Part shown: positions 10,920 to 21,900 of the stretch, in pieces
Layout: every line of letters starts with the position of its first letter
How positions within the stretch are numbered: the first letter of the stretch is position 1
Origin: Aaosphaeria pasadenensis
Taxonomy: Eukaryota; Ascomycota; Dothideomycetes; Pleosporales
NCBI GenBank assembly: GCA_022813625.1
Contig: JAKLMB010000003.1
Span: 124,001-188,000 of the forward strand
DNA: 64,000 bases
Reading direction: 5' to 3'
Made by a program: the position numbers and the translations under genes
Notes under the pieces: model-generated
The model's database searches: none
The model's input: only the letters and a program-made list of their open reading frames with translations
Told to the model about the DNA's origin: nothing

Positions 10920-11435
10920 ATGTCTGAACACAAGCCCTTCCGCATCGCCATCGGCTGCGACGAGGCCGGCGTCTCCTACAAGAAAGCCATCATCCAGGAC
11001 CTCGAGAAGGACTCTCGCGTCGAGTCCGTCACCGACGTAGGCGTCCCGGAGTCCGCCGACAAGACCGCCTACCCACACGTCGCCGTCGACGCCGCGCAGC
11101 TCGTCCAGCAGGGCAAAGCCGACCGCGCGATCCTCATCTGCGGCACCGGTCTCGGCGTCGCCATCGCCGCCAACAAGGTGCCCGGCATCCGGGCCGTCAC
11201 CGCGCACGACAGCTTCAGCGTCGAGCGCTCCATCCTCAGCAACGACTGCCAGGTCCTCTGCATGGGCGAGCGCGTCATCGGAAAGGAGCTCGCCAGGCGG
11301 CTGGCCAAGGAGTGGTTGGGGTACCACTTCGATCAGACCTGTGCGAGCGCCGCGAAGGTGCAGGCTATCACTGACCACGAGAGGAAGAACTATGCCGCGT
11401 TGATCAACGATCAGGGAAAGACGGGGAGCTGTTAG
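10920..11435 (+). CDS. RpiB/LacA/LacB family sugar-phosphate isomerase
   Basis: Intronless, 171 aa, full length for the family. IGCDEAG near residue 11, ILICGTGLGVAIAANKVPGI at 71-90 with the conserved active-site Cys74, and AHDSFSVERSILSN at 95-108 place it in RpiB/LacAB. Family members isomerise ribose-5-phosphate, allose-6-phosphate, galactose-6-phosphate or erythrulose-phosphate. The HDSFSVERS stretch and the Glu in GCDEAG resemble the tetrose-phosphate (EryH/DerI-like) branch more than classical RpiB; this is from memory and should be tested by a tree. The start context CCAACATGTC is strong. Third codon positions are strongly GC-rich compared with most neighbours; eL32 nearby has the same bias, so high expression explains it as well as transfer from bacteria. 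Cytosolic location is inferred. Confidence 0.9.
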   Translation: MSEHKPFRIAIGCDEAGVSYKKAIIQDLEKDSRVESVTDVGVPESADKTAYPHVAVDAAQLVQQGKADRAILICGTGLGVAIAANKVPGIRAVTAHDSFSVERSILSNDCQVLCMGERVIGKELARRLAKEWLGYHFDQTCASAAKVQAITDHERKNYAALINDQGKTGSC

Positions 11436-11926
11436 GCGGATCTGATCAGTGGAGGATCGGATAGCTTGCATAGAAAATATATCATCATAGCGTGTTATTA
11501 GGAAAATATAAAATCGGGTTCATTTTAGCCTATTGTAGTCGGTTGCTTTGTCACTTGGCGACGGTCACTTGAGTATAAGGGATAAAAGGCGTAGTTGTGA
11601 TGTGATGTGACGTGAAAGATTGAATTCATTATGGATCCTATCTCGACCATTGGGTATATCTCTTTTGAGCTACCTCACTAACATCGAAAGTCTCACTCAC
11701 AGACCAGATCAGAAATAGATTGATCTCGAATGAGACAAATGGCGCATTGTTTTGTACCATTATCATAAACCGGCTATGCCTAGTATTTCCCAGGACGCCA
11801 TCCGTTATCTTGTGCTTCATGAATTGCCCAATATGTTTTCCCCGTTCCCTCCAATGCATATCGCTATGAAATGGGAAAATGCCCCGCTACAAAACCTCGT
11901 CAAAAAAGAAAACTATAACAAGTAGT
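11436..11926. other. Convergent 3' region
   Basis: About 490 bases between the converging isomerase and eL32 genes, AT-richer, presumably holding both 3' UTRs and polyadenylation sites. No gene seen. Confidence 0.55.
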
Positions 11927-12581
11927 CTATGACTCGGTCTTGACCCTGGCGTTGGCATTGGTGACCTAGAAAGAATGTCAGATATCAATCCTCCAAACCA
12001 ATGGACAGAACAATCAATTCGTACCTTGACACCCAAAGATCGTGCCTTGTTAACGATTTCTATCCTCTTCCTGGCAGAAACGCTGTGGGAGATCCTATTT
12101 CCACGTCAACAACTCCTCTTCCCTTTATACTTTTCTCCCAACTCACTCAGCAGCAAAGGTCTTAGCGTGCATCATGAGCAGCTCGACCTCCTTCTGGTTG
12201 TGCACAAGGAAGGCCTTGAGGCCGCTGGGCGCCATGTGCCTGGTCTTCTTGTTCGATCCGTATCCGATCTTGGGCATCGCGGCCTGGCCCTTGAAGCGCC
12301 GGCGCACCCGGTTGTCGATACCCTTGGGCTTCCTCCAGCTCGCGGGCACGCATTTGAAGCGGTCGCTCTGGTGGCGCACGAAGGCCTTGCGGTCTGTGTG
12401 GTCCCGAGTGTCAGCGGTTTTGTAATTGTTTTAACACCAATTTTTGCTCTTCTCTTTTGCTTTCTTATATGATTCGGCGTGCTCCTGCGAGAATTCCGTC
12501 CATCGTTCCTATCGCGAATTCGGGGGATCGCTGGGGGTGTTTGGGGAAAAACGTACGCTTCTTTACGATTGTAGGAGCCAT
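11927..12581 (-). CDS. RPL32: 60S ribosomal protein eL32
   Basis: Four exons on the minus strand: 12557-12581, 12147-12393, 12025-12094 and 11927-11965, giving 126 aa (MAPTIVKKHRKAFVRHQSDR...VKTES). The family block WRKPKGIDNRVRRRFKGQ and the neighbouring IGYGSNKKTRHM are intact, and the length fits eL32. Introns are 163, 52 and 59 nt; exon 1 holds only eight codons plus one base, a common ribosomal-protein layout. Donors are GTACGT, GTGAGT and GTACGA. eL32 is a structural protein of the large cytosolic subunit. The second exon is GC-rich in third positions, as expected for a highly expressed gene. Confidence 0.95.
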
Positions 12582-13138
12582 CTAAAAATTTCCAATTAGC
12601 GGTTATTTCTGTTATTATCTTCGTAGAACTGCAGAGGTGCAGTTACAGGGGTTATTTTGACATACCTTTGACGATTTACCGGATTGTCCCTCGCTGCAAT
12701 TGCGGTGTTGGTCGGATTTTGCCTCACGATTGTGGGCGGCTTAGTCATCGATCGGTGCTCCCCTCCTCCCCTCACGTGTGGGAGACATTCATGACGGAGA
12801 AGATGCCAAGGAATGATATGTAAATTGTCGGAACAACTCAAGTTTATGTCGATTAAGAATGTGCATATTGTGGTTTTGAAACTGTTGACTGGCTTCATTT
12901 GCAATTGTATGATATCTGATTTTCTGCCTAGATAAAACGTTTACAGATGCTCTATCGCAAAAATTTGCGATTGGACTTGATTGAGATGCACATAGTATCA
13001 TATGTTGCTGTCGCCATTGGAAAACATAATGACTGTCCCTCTTGAGACAAGGAGAATAACTTGTTACCCTTATGATGCACACTTGCTCGCGGCCTTACTT
13101 ATCAAACATGCAATTTCCCAACATTCGTTGCGGAGATT
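12582..13138. other. Intergenic: RPL32 promoter and TIM21 3' flank
   Basis: About 560 bases. A CACGTG E-box core lies at 12773-12778, roughly 190 nt upstream of the eL32 start; such cores occur in fungal ribosomal-protein promoters, but a single 6-mer is weak evidence. No gene seen. Confidence 0.5.
12773..12778. promoter_or_regulatory. CACGTG core upstream of RPL32
   Basis: Palindromic CACGTG inside CTCACGTGTG, about 190 nt 5' of the eL32 start codon. This is the core bound by Cbf1/Pho4-class bHLH proteins. Position is suggestive only. Confidence 0.25.
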
Positions 13139-13922
13139 TCACCACCACCTCGCTCCGAAAAACTTAGGAGCAACCTTGCTATCCTTCCTTGAATCTGCAT
13201 TCTCCAGCCAAATTCTCTGATGCCCCTTCACATCCACCGCCAACATCGCGTATTCGTAATCGGTCTGGCTCGGCCTCCTAGTAAGATGTACGTGTACAAC
13301 TCCCTGGTTCAGTGGTCCTTCTACGTAGAATTTGAACCTCATATGCTCGGTGCCCCACTTGTCAGTCTCCGTGCTGCTGGCGATGAATCGATTGCGCGCC
13401 CACCGCGACCATGACGCCTCCCCAAATGCTGAGATCTGGTCCGAAGGTCCGAGGACTGCTGTACATGCGGGGGATTGCCGAACGCGAGACGTAGCACGAT
13501 TGAAATACGCGGTTTTTGATGAGGTAGAGAATACATCGCTGAAGAGGAAGTACCCCACAGTGCCCTGAATTCCGTTAGCGATTGCGTCTGAAGCCTTTTG
13601 CGCCTAGGGGGAAACATACAGTTAAGGCTATGCCTATAACGACGACTATCAAATTGGCACTCTGTTGTGTTGTCCGAGCTGCCTTCTCGCCCATACTCAA
13701 GTCACTCCATCGTACACTTCCAGTGTCATTTGCAATTGTGACTGATCGGCGTGGTGGGGGCGGCGGATTCGAGCTTGAACTCGTTGTGTTTGTCGTAGCT
13801 TTCGGCGCATGCGAGGTGGAGAAGGGAATACGTGCGACTCCATTGCCAGAGAGCACCCGTGGGAATCGAAGCACTGGCTTCAAGAGCTGGACAGCGTCCG
13901 TGGGCCTATATAGCGTTGTCAT
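13139..13922 (-). CDS. TIM21: TIM21, subunit of the mitochondrial TIM23 import complex
   Basis: Two exons on the minus strand, 13620-13922 and 13139-13564, with a 55-nt intron (GTATGT...TTCAG); 242 aa. The N-terminus (MTTLYRPTDAVQLLKPVLRF) is basic and amphipathic like a mitochondrial presequence. A Ser/Pro linker precedes VRWSDLSMGEKAARTTQQSA and one transmembrane segment at about 90-109, which the intron splits (IGIALT | GTVGYFLF). The intermembrane-space domain follows: FSDVFSTSSKTAYFNRA, FGEASWSRWARNRFIASS, TEHMRFKFYVEGP and GHQRIWLENA are the Tim21 core. Tim21 docks TIM23 to the TOM complex and helps sort preproteins into the inner membrane. It is divergent from the amidase gene. Confidence 0.95.
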
Positions 13923-14609
13923 TGTGAAGATCCGGTAATGCCTGTAGGTTGTTGTGCTGTGTAAAGAGAGCTTTAGATAATAGCAATTAGAAGCTTAGTA
14001 CGTTCTTGCCAAGGCCGAGGCTGGCCTATCCCTGCAGGGCGTTTAAGATGCGGGGACGATAGCATCATTATCTGATAGAGGTAAAGTAGAAGCATGAGTA
14101 ATGGGCTATTCTGACATACTTTGCCCTACTTCGTATAACAGTTGTGGATCACCCAAGTCTTGGAATCTATAGACGCCGGATAAGAATACGTATTGGTATC
14201 CGCTGCACGCACACGTCTCTTTAGCAATGCTGGCTATACTTTAAGTACTTCAATGATTGACCACCTAAGTTCCGTGAATTGCTGGCTTCAACCGAAATCG
14301 GAGATATATGCTCCGGGGCTTCATCGTTTATCAACTCCCGCATTAGTACTTGTTCTCGTCCCGACTACTCGTATTGTAAAGTGAGAATTGTAGCCTTTCA
14401 CGACCTCAGTGTTATCTCGGACGGCGACTGGCAAATCAACATACAAGTTGAAATTAATGATCAATTCTTTGAAGTACTTTCAAATTCTTCAGATACGTCT
14501 ATAGGCAACCCGAATAGACGTCCCCAATTGCAGTTTCCTAGCAATGGTATCTCTACCTCACCGTCCGATCCAAGTGTAGTTTTAACAGTTATACCAGTCC
14601 GATCACAAG
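13923..14609. other. Divergent intergenic region
   Basis: About 690 bases between the divergent TIM21 and amidase genes; presumed promoters of both. The frame open at 14279-14689 overlaps the amidase start in another frame and has no domain. Nothing else seen. Confidence 0.5.
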
Positions 14610-16649
14610 ATGGCCACATTCGATATCTTCGAAGCTACCATAGAAGACCACAAAAAAGCACTCTCTTCGGGTGCCGTTACCAGCGTTGAACTAGTGACCA
14701 GCTACCTCATTCGCATTGGTAAATACGACAACCGTGATGGCCTCAATGCATTCACACTCTTCAATCCCAAAGTCTTGGACGAAGCAGCCGCGTCAGATGC
14801 ATGGCGAGCATCTGGGAAACCTCCCAGGCCCCTTGAAGGTATACCATACACGCTGAAGGACAGCTACAAGTACGTTGGCCTCAGTGTGACCAATGGTTCT
14901 CCCGCCTTGGAAGGGCTCCAATCGAACGAGGACTCTGCTATCGCTGCTCGACTTCGTGCAGCGGGTGCCGTCATGATTGGGAAGACAAATATGCCTCCCA
15001 TGGCTGCTGGAGGTATGCAACGGGGTCTCTATGGGAGAGCGGAGTCGCCATATAGTAAGAAGTACCTCACTGCCGCCTTTTCGTCTGGGTCTAGCAACGG
15101 AGCCGCCACGAGCACAGCTACGAGTATGGCCTGTTTCGGACTGGGAAGTGAGACAGTGTCCAGTGGGAGAAGCCCCGCGAGCAACAATGCTTTGGTGGCG
15201 TACACTCCTTCTAGAGGAGTTCTATCATGTCGAGGCCTCTGGCCGCTGTACGTCACATGCGATGTGCCCGTTCCCTACACAAGGACTGTCGCGGATATGC
15301 TTGAGCTTCTCGCAGTCATCGCCGAGCCTGACAAAGAGACCAAAGGGGACTTTTGGAGGGACCAGCAACATGTCAAACTCCCCGTACCGCAAAATGTGCA
15401 GTATCAAACACTCCACCAGCCTGATTCGCTGAAAGGAAAACGCTTAGGTGTGCCGAAAATATACATCGGCCAGCAAGACTCAGACCCTCACGCCAAACCC
15501 GTCGTCACTAGCGATCCGGTAATCAAATTATGGCAAACTGCACGCGCTGACCTCGAGGCTCTGGGTGCTGAAGTCATCCCTACGGACTTCCCACTCGTCA
15601 CGAACTACGAAAACGATTCGAAGTCCGGGGAAGCCAATAACGTTCAAGGCGCACCATCAGACTGGAATCTAATCGAACGAGGGTCACTGATCGCCAAATC
15701 CTGGAACGAATTCCTGGCCCACACAAACGACGCGACATTGAAGACCATAGCAGATGTGGACCCGAACCTGCTCTTCCCGAAACCACCCAACTACGTGCCA
15801 GACACTTTCCTCGAGGTCCGGAACTGGATCAAGTATGCGGAACTGCCCAATTTCGCAACCGCATACGACAACTGTTCTCTGAAAGATCATCCCGGCCTTG
15901 AAAAGGCCCTGCCAGCTCTAGAAGACCAGCGCAAACGGGATCTAGAAGACTGGATGGACGCACAGAAACTCGACTGCGTAGTCTTCCCGGCGAACGGCGA
16001 CATCGGGCTCGCGGATCTCGAATTCGAACTCGAAAGTACGCGTCACTCATTACAGAACGGTATCAAGTACAGCAATGGAAACCGTGCGATTAGACACCTG
16101 GGGGTCCCCACTGTCAGCGTGCCGATGGGCAATATGGAGGAGCGGGAGGGAATGCCACTGAATCTCACATTCGCAGGTAAAGCCTACGATGATGAGAAGT
16201 TGCTGGCATATGCATATGCTTTTGAGACGAAATCTAAAAGGAGGAGGGCCCCTACGTTGGCTCCGAAGCTTGATACAGATATTGTACGCCCCGCACATGC
16301 TTCTGCTACAGCCGGTGCACATCTTAGTGCCACGGTCAAGCCCATCCCTGATGCCGCGGATCCCAAAATCGACATCACTGGAACGGTGACATTCGACGAT
16401 GGCGTCGAGAACGCTCGTGTAGAAGTATTTCTGGATGGACTCAAAGCATGGGAAAAGTCCATTCTTAGGGGATCTGAGGTCAATGGCGAGGGCCCCTTCC
16501 ATGCTATTCTAGATTACCCAACTCCATATGCACCTGTTCTGGGATGGGAACTTAAAGCTATGCGACCCAAGCCGATCATGGTACTCATAGTTACAAGAAG
16601 TGGAGGGGGTTCGGTAGATACAAAAATTTTTTGGACTGAGCGGTCATGA
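14610..16649 (+). CDS. Amidase-signature family enzyme with C-terminal extension
   Basis: Intronless, 679 aa. The amidase-signature fold covers about residues 1-560. The Ser-cisSer-Lys triad can be placed as Lys83 (GIPYTLKDSYK), Ser161 (FSSGSSNGAATS) and nucleophile Ser185 (GSETVSSGRSPAS), aligning with the usual DTGGSIRIPAS. The Gly-rich region is degenerate (VSS for GGS spacing), but all three catalytic residues remain. About 115 further residues follow the usual end, with alternating hydrophobic strands (IDITGTVTFDDGVENARVEV) suggesting a small beta domain. No signal peptide, so probably cytosolic. The family hydrolyses amides ranging from acetamide to fatty-acid and aryl amides; the substrate is not predictable. 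It converges on MSP1. Confidence 0.88.
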   Translation: MATFDIFEATIEDHKKALSSGAVTSVELVTSYLIRIGKYDNRDGLNAFTLFNPKVLDEAAASDAWRASGKPPRPLEGIPYTLKDSYKYVGLSVTNGSPALEGLQSNEDSAIAARLRAAGAVMIGKTNMPPMAAGGMQRGLYGRAESPYSKKYLTAAFSSGSSNGAATSTATSMACFGLGSETVSSGRSPASNNALVAYTPSRGVLSCRGLWPLYVTCDVPVPYTRTVADMLELLAVIAEPDKETKGDFWRDQQHVKLPVPQNVQYQTLHQPDSLKGKRLGVPKIYIGQQDSDPHAKPVVTSDPVIKLWQTARADLEALGAEVIPTDFPLVTNYENDSKSGEANNVQGAPSDWNLIERGSLIAKSWNEFLAHTNDATLKTIADVDPNLLFPKPPNYVPDTFLEVRNWIKYAELPNFATAYDNCSLKDHPGLEKALPALEDQRKRDLEDWMDAQKLDCVVFPANGDIGLADLEFELESTRHSLQNGIKYSNGNRAIRHLGVPTVSVPMGNMEEREGMPLNLTFAGKAYDDEKLLAYAYAFETKSKRRRAPTLAPKLDTDIVRPAHASATAGAHLSATVKPIPDAADPKIDITGTVTFDDGVENARVEVFLDGLKAWEKSILRGSEVNGEGPFHAILDYPTPYAPVLGWELKAMRPKPIMVLIVTRSGGGSVDTKIFWTERS

Positions 16650-16899
16650 ATCGTAAAGAGAGGTTGATTGTGTTTTGCCCCCAAAACATAAATAGCCAGT
16701 AGCAAATGTTGCGGATATCCCGTTCCACTCTAGGTTTAATAGTACATGTCTCCCATTTGAAAGCATGTTGAAATACGCCATAGATGCTCATCCATACCAG
16801 TGGTGAAGCCAGGATCCGTAATCAATACGAACGCCGCCCATATATACGTAGCGCATGCTCTTACTTGTAGACACGCAATCCCATAAAGAATGTCGAGCA

Positions 16900-18553
16900 T
16901 TAGATCTGTCTCTTAACCTCCTCCACGTCGCCTTGGTAAGCCGAATCCCGGAAACGGGGGTCCTCTCCTCCGCTTTCTGTGCTATACCCACTTCCTTCTG
17001 ACGACTCCTCTGTTGTGTGAACTCGTCGGCTGTTGCCATCCTTGATATTGACAACCTCGTCCTTTACGTCGTCGAGTTCGTCAACGACTTCTCGCAGGCC
17101 CCTTCCTTGGCCAAAGAAATCTTCGGTGCGTAGGCCGCGCACATCGTTGGCTTGTACGCCACGTCCACCGCGGTTTCCTCCTTTCTTTAAGGTTCCGTCG
17201 GCCTTCTTCTTCCTGATCAACTCGCGCACTGGGCCCATTGCAGCATCTCTGCAGGCCTCTTTGATGTCAGAACCTGACATGCCGGCGCTTAGGCGGACCA
17301 GGTAGTCTAGATCAAAGTGTGCCTGATCAATCTTGGTACCCCGCAAAATCAAAGAGAAGATGTTGTGCCTTTGGGAAGCGTTGGGTAATCCGACCGGGAA
17401 TTTCTTGGGCATGCGGCGCAAGATGGCTTCATCGATGTCTTGGATGCGATTCGTCGCTCCTAGGATGAGAATCTGTTGAGGTGTTGTTGTACCGGCATGT
17501 GTAGAGGAGAGGCCATCCCAATGTGTCATGAATCTAGTGGTATGTCAGTGATTTTCTTTCTCAAAGGGAACTAGCAGTGGGGTAGACGAACTCGGCCTTG
17601 ACCATTCCGCTTGCTTCGTGCTCGCCGGATCTCCTAGTACCCAGCACAGCATCTATCTCATCGATGAACACAATGGCTGGTTGAAGCTTTCGCGCCAGAC
17701 TGAACACAGCGCTGACAAGCTTGTTGGAGTCACCGTACCACTTCTCCGTAAGGGTTGAGATGTGGAGATTTATGAAGCATGCGCCAGATTCGTGGGCGAG
17801 AGCCTTTGCCAACATGGTCTTGCCACAGCCAGGTGGGCCATAAAGAAGAACGCCCGATGGTGCGGAAAGGAGTGAAGACGCGGTGTAAAGGGTAGGATGT
17901 GTGAGAGGATAAATCACGGACTCCCTTAGGTCGTCAATGATATTGTCGAGTCCACCAATGTCTGCTGAAAGTTAGCACCGTCTCGCTCCGACTGGTATCC
18001 AATGCGCCTCATTTCGTGTCTATAGGATGGGATCAGTCATAGAACCCGGAATTGTCCTTACCATCAAAGCTGACGGGAATTTCCTCTGGCGCCACCACCT
18101 CCATGGCAATTGTCTGCTCATAAGATGTCAACGCGAGATCCTCAGGCCTGATGCGATCTTTCCTTCTTCCGCCTCTACTCCTATGTGTTCCATATTCATC
18201 TTCCGAATCCGAGTCGTCCTCGCGCGCTTTGTTGGCTAATATCGCGTCGAGTTTCCGGCTGGCAGCCGAGGCCTTCTGTCGAGCTTCTTCTTTTTGTTGG
18301 GCCTCTGGGTCGAGGCGAGTGAGGAGCGAGCGGATGACGAAGTATGCGAGTAGCGGCTACAATTTCAATGTCAGACTTGGATAATGTGCGAGGCGTGTGG
18401 TGGAGCCATCGTAGGGGCTTTGGAGGCGTGTAGCATGAAGAGCTGGATGCGCAGGAGCATGTGCCTGTCCGAATTGGATGTACGTACTGCAGCCGCTGCC
18501 ATGAGGATATCGGGGAGATACCCCGTCAGGCTGGATTTCTTGTTCCCACTCAT
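16900..18553 (-). CDS. MSP1: Msp1/ATAD1-type AAA ATPase of the mitochondrial outer membrane
   Basis: Four exons on the minus strand: 18488-18553, 18062-18356, 17592-17961 and 16900-17533, giving 454 aa. A single N-terminal membrane anchor (about 12-34, PDILMAAAAPLLAYFVIRSL) is split by the first intron, and a charged linker follows. IGGLDNIIDDLRESVIYPL starts the AAA module; Walker A GPPGCGKT is at 162-169 and Walker B IVFIDE at 217-222, with ATNRIQDIDEAILRRMPKKF carrying the sensor/arginine-finger region. Msp1 extracts mislocalised tail-anchored proteins from the mitochondrial and peroxisomal membranes. The acceptor of the last intron follows from rebuilding EFMTHWDGL. The C-terminus is about 100 residues longer than in yeast Msp1, with Gly/Arg-rich and acidic segments. 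Confidence 0.93.
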
Positions 18554-18975
18554 CTCTCTTTGTTTAGATGATCGCAGCGAAAGGAGTCGAAAACCTAGGA
18601 GTTGATGTGAAGGGTGTACCGTGTCAATGAATGAATGCGTTGTCGGACTAAGGACTAGGTATAAAGTTAGCATGGGATGGAGCGGCGGAGGCGTCGGTGG
18701 CCCGCCACTCCAACATGCAGGGAAATCGGCCTCGGCTCCACGCGACTAGAATAACAATGGACAAAGGACATCATCACAACATTCATACCTCAACAATTAT
18801 AAAGGAGTCACTTTTAAGTACAGCAAACGCTCTTATAAGCCAAAGTCGATGTTATAATTTTTCAGATTCCGTACTCATATCGTCTAAGTAGCTGTGCATC
18901 GCAATTCAACCCCAAAAGAGGCTGGTTGCGAACCAGGAATTGTTTCTACAAGGGTCCTCGCCATCGTGCACCTGA
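18554..18975. other. Intergenic: MSP1 promoter and SEC27 3' flank
   Basis: About 420 bases. A 6-bp hairpin (CTGGTT, loop GCG, AACCAG) at about 18922-18936 lies in the SEC27 3' flank. No gene seen. Confidence 0.5.
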
Positions 18976-21900
18976 TTATGCCTTCTTTGCGGTCGTCTCC
19001 TCCTCGTCCTCCTCTTCATCCTCATCGTCCTCATCATCTTCTTCCTCTTCATCTTCATCCTCTTCCTCCTCGTCTTCATCCGCAACAATCTCTTCATCAG
19101 CATCATCAGCAGGCTCTTCTTTGATATCAACAAGGTCATCTACTGTGCCTCCTTCTCGTTCCAGGCGAAGGTATTCGTCCCACTCGGGGAACATCTCCGC
19201 ATCTCCCTCGCCGTCTTGCGGGGGTGTTCCTAGAAGCCTGCTGACTTTGGATTTGTTGTCCTTCTCGAGACTCGTTTTCCATTGCTTCACTAGCGAAGCA
19301 GTCGCGCTCGGCTTGTACGTTTGTGAGAAAAGGACTGCCTCCGCAAGGCGATTTGTCTTGACTAATAGGTCAATGCAGCCTTGGACATCCCCAACTTGCC
19401 AGAGGGCAGAGAAAGCAACGTTGTTTGCTGTGGCGGATTCCGCAAGCTGTGCAAGTTCTCGAAGTCCAGCCGCGTCAGAGGTGGCCGAGTAGACGAGTAG
19501 AAGAGATCCCAGATCCTTTGCTTTGACAAAGCACTCCTGGGCGAGCTTAATGTCCCATCCTGAGAGAGCAGCATCACCGACAGTCTTCCACTTGTGCTCA
19601 GTGTCTTGCTCTCGGGCAATCTCGACAGCTTGCTCGAGATCACCCAGTGACAGAGCTAGATCAAAGCGATGCTCAGGGTCAGTCGCAACCTTGAGCGCAA
19701 GCTCCTTGTAGCCTTGGCCTTCCAAGAAGCGTGCGATCTTGTTGTTCTGGTCTTTAGGTACGGAAGGAAGAATCTCTTCAGCGGCCTCAAGATCACCGCG
19801 TAGAACAAGTGTCTGGTACTCGACAACGGCGAGGGAAAGGGCAAAAGAAACGACGTTGACGTCCTTGTCGGCAACGTAGATTCTTGAATCACGAGGAAGG
19901 TATCCCAAAAGATAGTGCGGTGCGTCGAAGTGGGAGATGGTGTAGGTTTGGTCACCTACAAGGTAATTAAGGCGGTTGGTGCTGTTGGTGTAGATGAAGC
20001 AGTCGCCAACCCAGGTGCCAGTTCGGACACTGGCATCCGTTAGCATTCTCCCCTCACAGGACCTTTTCTCTATGTCAAGCTTACCTCTCGTTGATATCGC
20101 AAACAACTTCGAAAGCGGATTCGGCGCCATCTTCGTCGACCTCGCCATTCTGAACGGCTTCTAGGTAATTCTCTCTTGAATACCGGAGAACGTAAAAGGT
20201 ATCCTCGGTGGCGAGTGTGACGAGCTCGCCACTTTCGGACCAGTACACGTTTTTCGGTTCGACTTCTATCCTTCGGACGAGCGCACCACTGTCCCAATCG
20301 AAGAACCCAATGCCACCCTGTCCCTTAACACCAAGGAGAATACCGCCGCTCAAACCGTCTGCGGAGAATCCAACATTGAGAACACTTCGCTCCTTGAAAT
20401 TCCTGAAGGTCTTCACACTAGTGGCTGATTCCCGAATGGCATAATCCTTGTCATGCTCCGCGGAGGCCCACGCAAAGTCCAGTGCGGAGCCGAAGGCTTG
20501 GTTACGAAGGGCGAGTGCGGTGTAAATGATATATTCGCCGTCACCACAGACTGCCACGAAACGTCCTTTGGGAGAGTGGAGCAGCGATTGGGGGTATATC
20601 TCGGTGGATCCAAGGTCTTTGGTCGGAAGGGTCAGACGCTCGGCATCCTTCAGCTTCTCGTTGCCCTTGATCACTGCGGTAAGGATGTCGTTGTGCCTTG
20701 CCCACAGAACCTTGCCAGTTGTGTCCATGCTCACAGCGGGTTCCTCCCGACCCATGGAGATAACCACAGCTCCATCATCGAAACCGAGAGCGACTCCATT
20801 CTTGCCCTTTTGGTAGGCCACACACCAGGCTCGCTCCAGGCCATAGTTCAGGGACTGCTCCAATCTATAGGTTGACGAATGCCAAATCTTGATAGTGCCA
20901 TCCTCGGAACCAGATATTATCACGGGCAACTCGGGGTGATATACCGCGAAGCTCACATTCGAAGTGTGGCCTTCGAGCGTCGCGATGAGTGCTTTCGTCG
21001 TGTAGTCCCAGACCTTGACTGTGCGGTCATCGGAGGTGGTGAGCAGGTATGGCTTGTCGGATTGAGGATAGTAGTCGATGAAGTTCACACCCTTGGCTTC
21101 GTGCGCTTCGAGGGTGAAGTTGGGGGTTGCGCTGCCCAGGGACCAGATCTTGACTGTGCGATCAAGACATGCCGATGCGAACGTGTTAGGATCCTTGGGG
21201 TTTATGGCGATGCCCATGACATAGTGGCCGTGGCCTTCGAATACCTGGACGCCTGTGAAGTTGTCAGCCGGCTAACTTTGCTTCGAATTGTTGCCAATCG
21301 GTTCCACGTACACTTCCATGCCTTGTCCCAATCCCACAATTTGATGGTCATGTCATCCTGTGAATGCGTCAGCCGTCGTCCGACCTTCTAATCTCCTCTC
21401 ACATACACTAGCGGTCAAGACAAATGACTGTGTAGGGTGTACGGCGATTGCACGGATGTAGTCCGGATGCGCCTCGAAGGACGTCACCTTCTCAGAGGTG
21501 TTGTAGTTGTAGACACGCAATTGGAAATCATCGGAACCTAGAAATTTACTGTCAACACCGCAGCCCATTACGTCCTCTCATGCGAACTAGACGCACCAGC
21601 AACAATCCAATTCTTTCTAGCAATGAATCGACCGGCACGGACGGGCACATCGGTGAGCTCGAAGGTTTTTACGATCGATTGGGAAATGTATGACCAGATG
21701 TGGACATGACCTAGTACTGTCAGCTTCCCCGAGCTTCAATATGCTCCTTCTCACGAGACTTACCGCTATAGAGTGTAGTGAGGATCCATGGCTCGGTCGG
21801 ATGGAAGTCTTTGTAACTGTTCAGTACTATTCAGCTGCCATGCGAAGGTATAATTACCAATTCCTTGATCGTGTTAGCTTGCGAACAATTGTGCGGCGAG

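Noticed and set aside
10893..11471. 192-codon minus-strand frame opposite the RpiB-like gene
   Set aside because: Mirror of a GC3-rich coding sequence; Gly/Asp/Val/Leu-rich translation without a domain.
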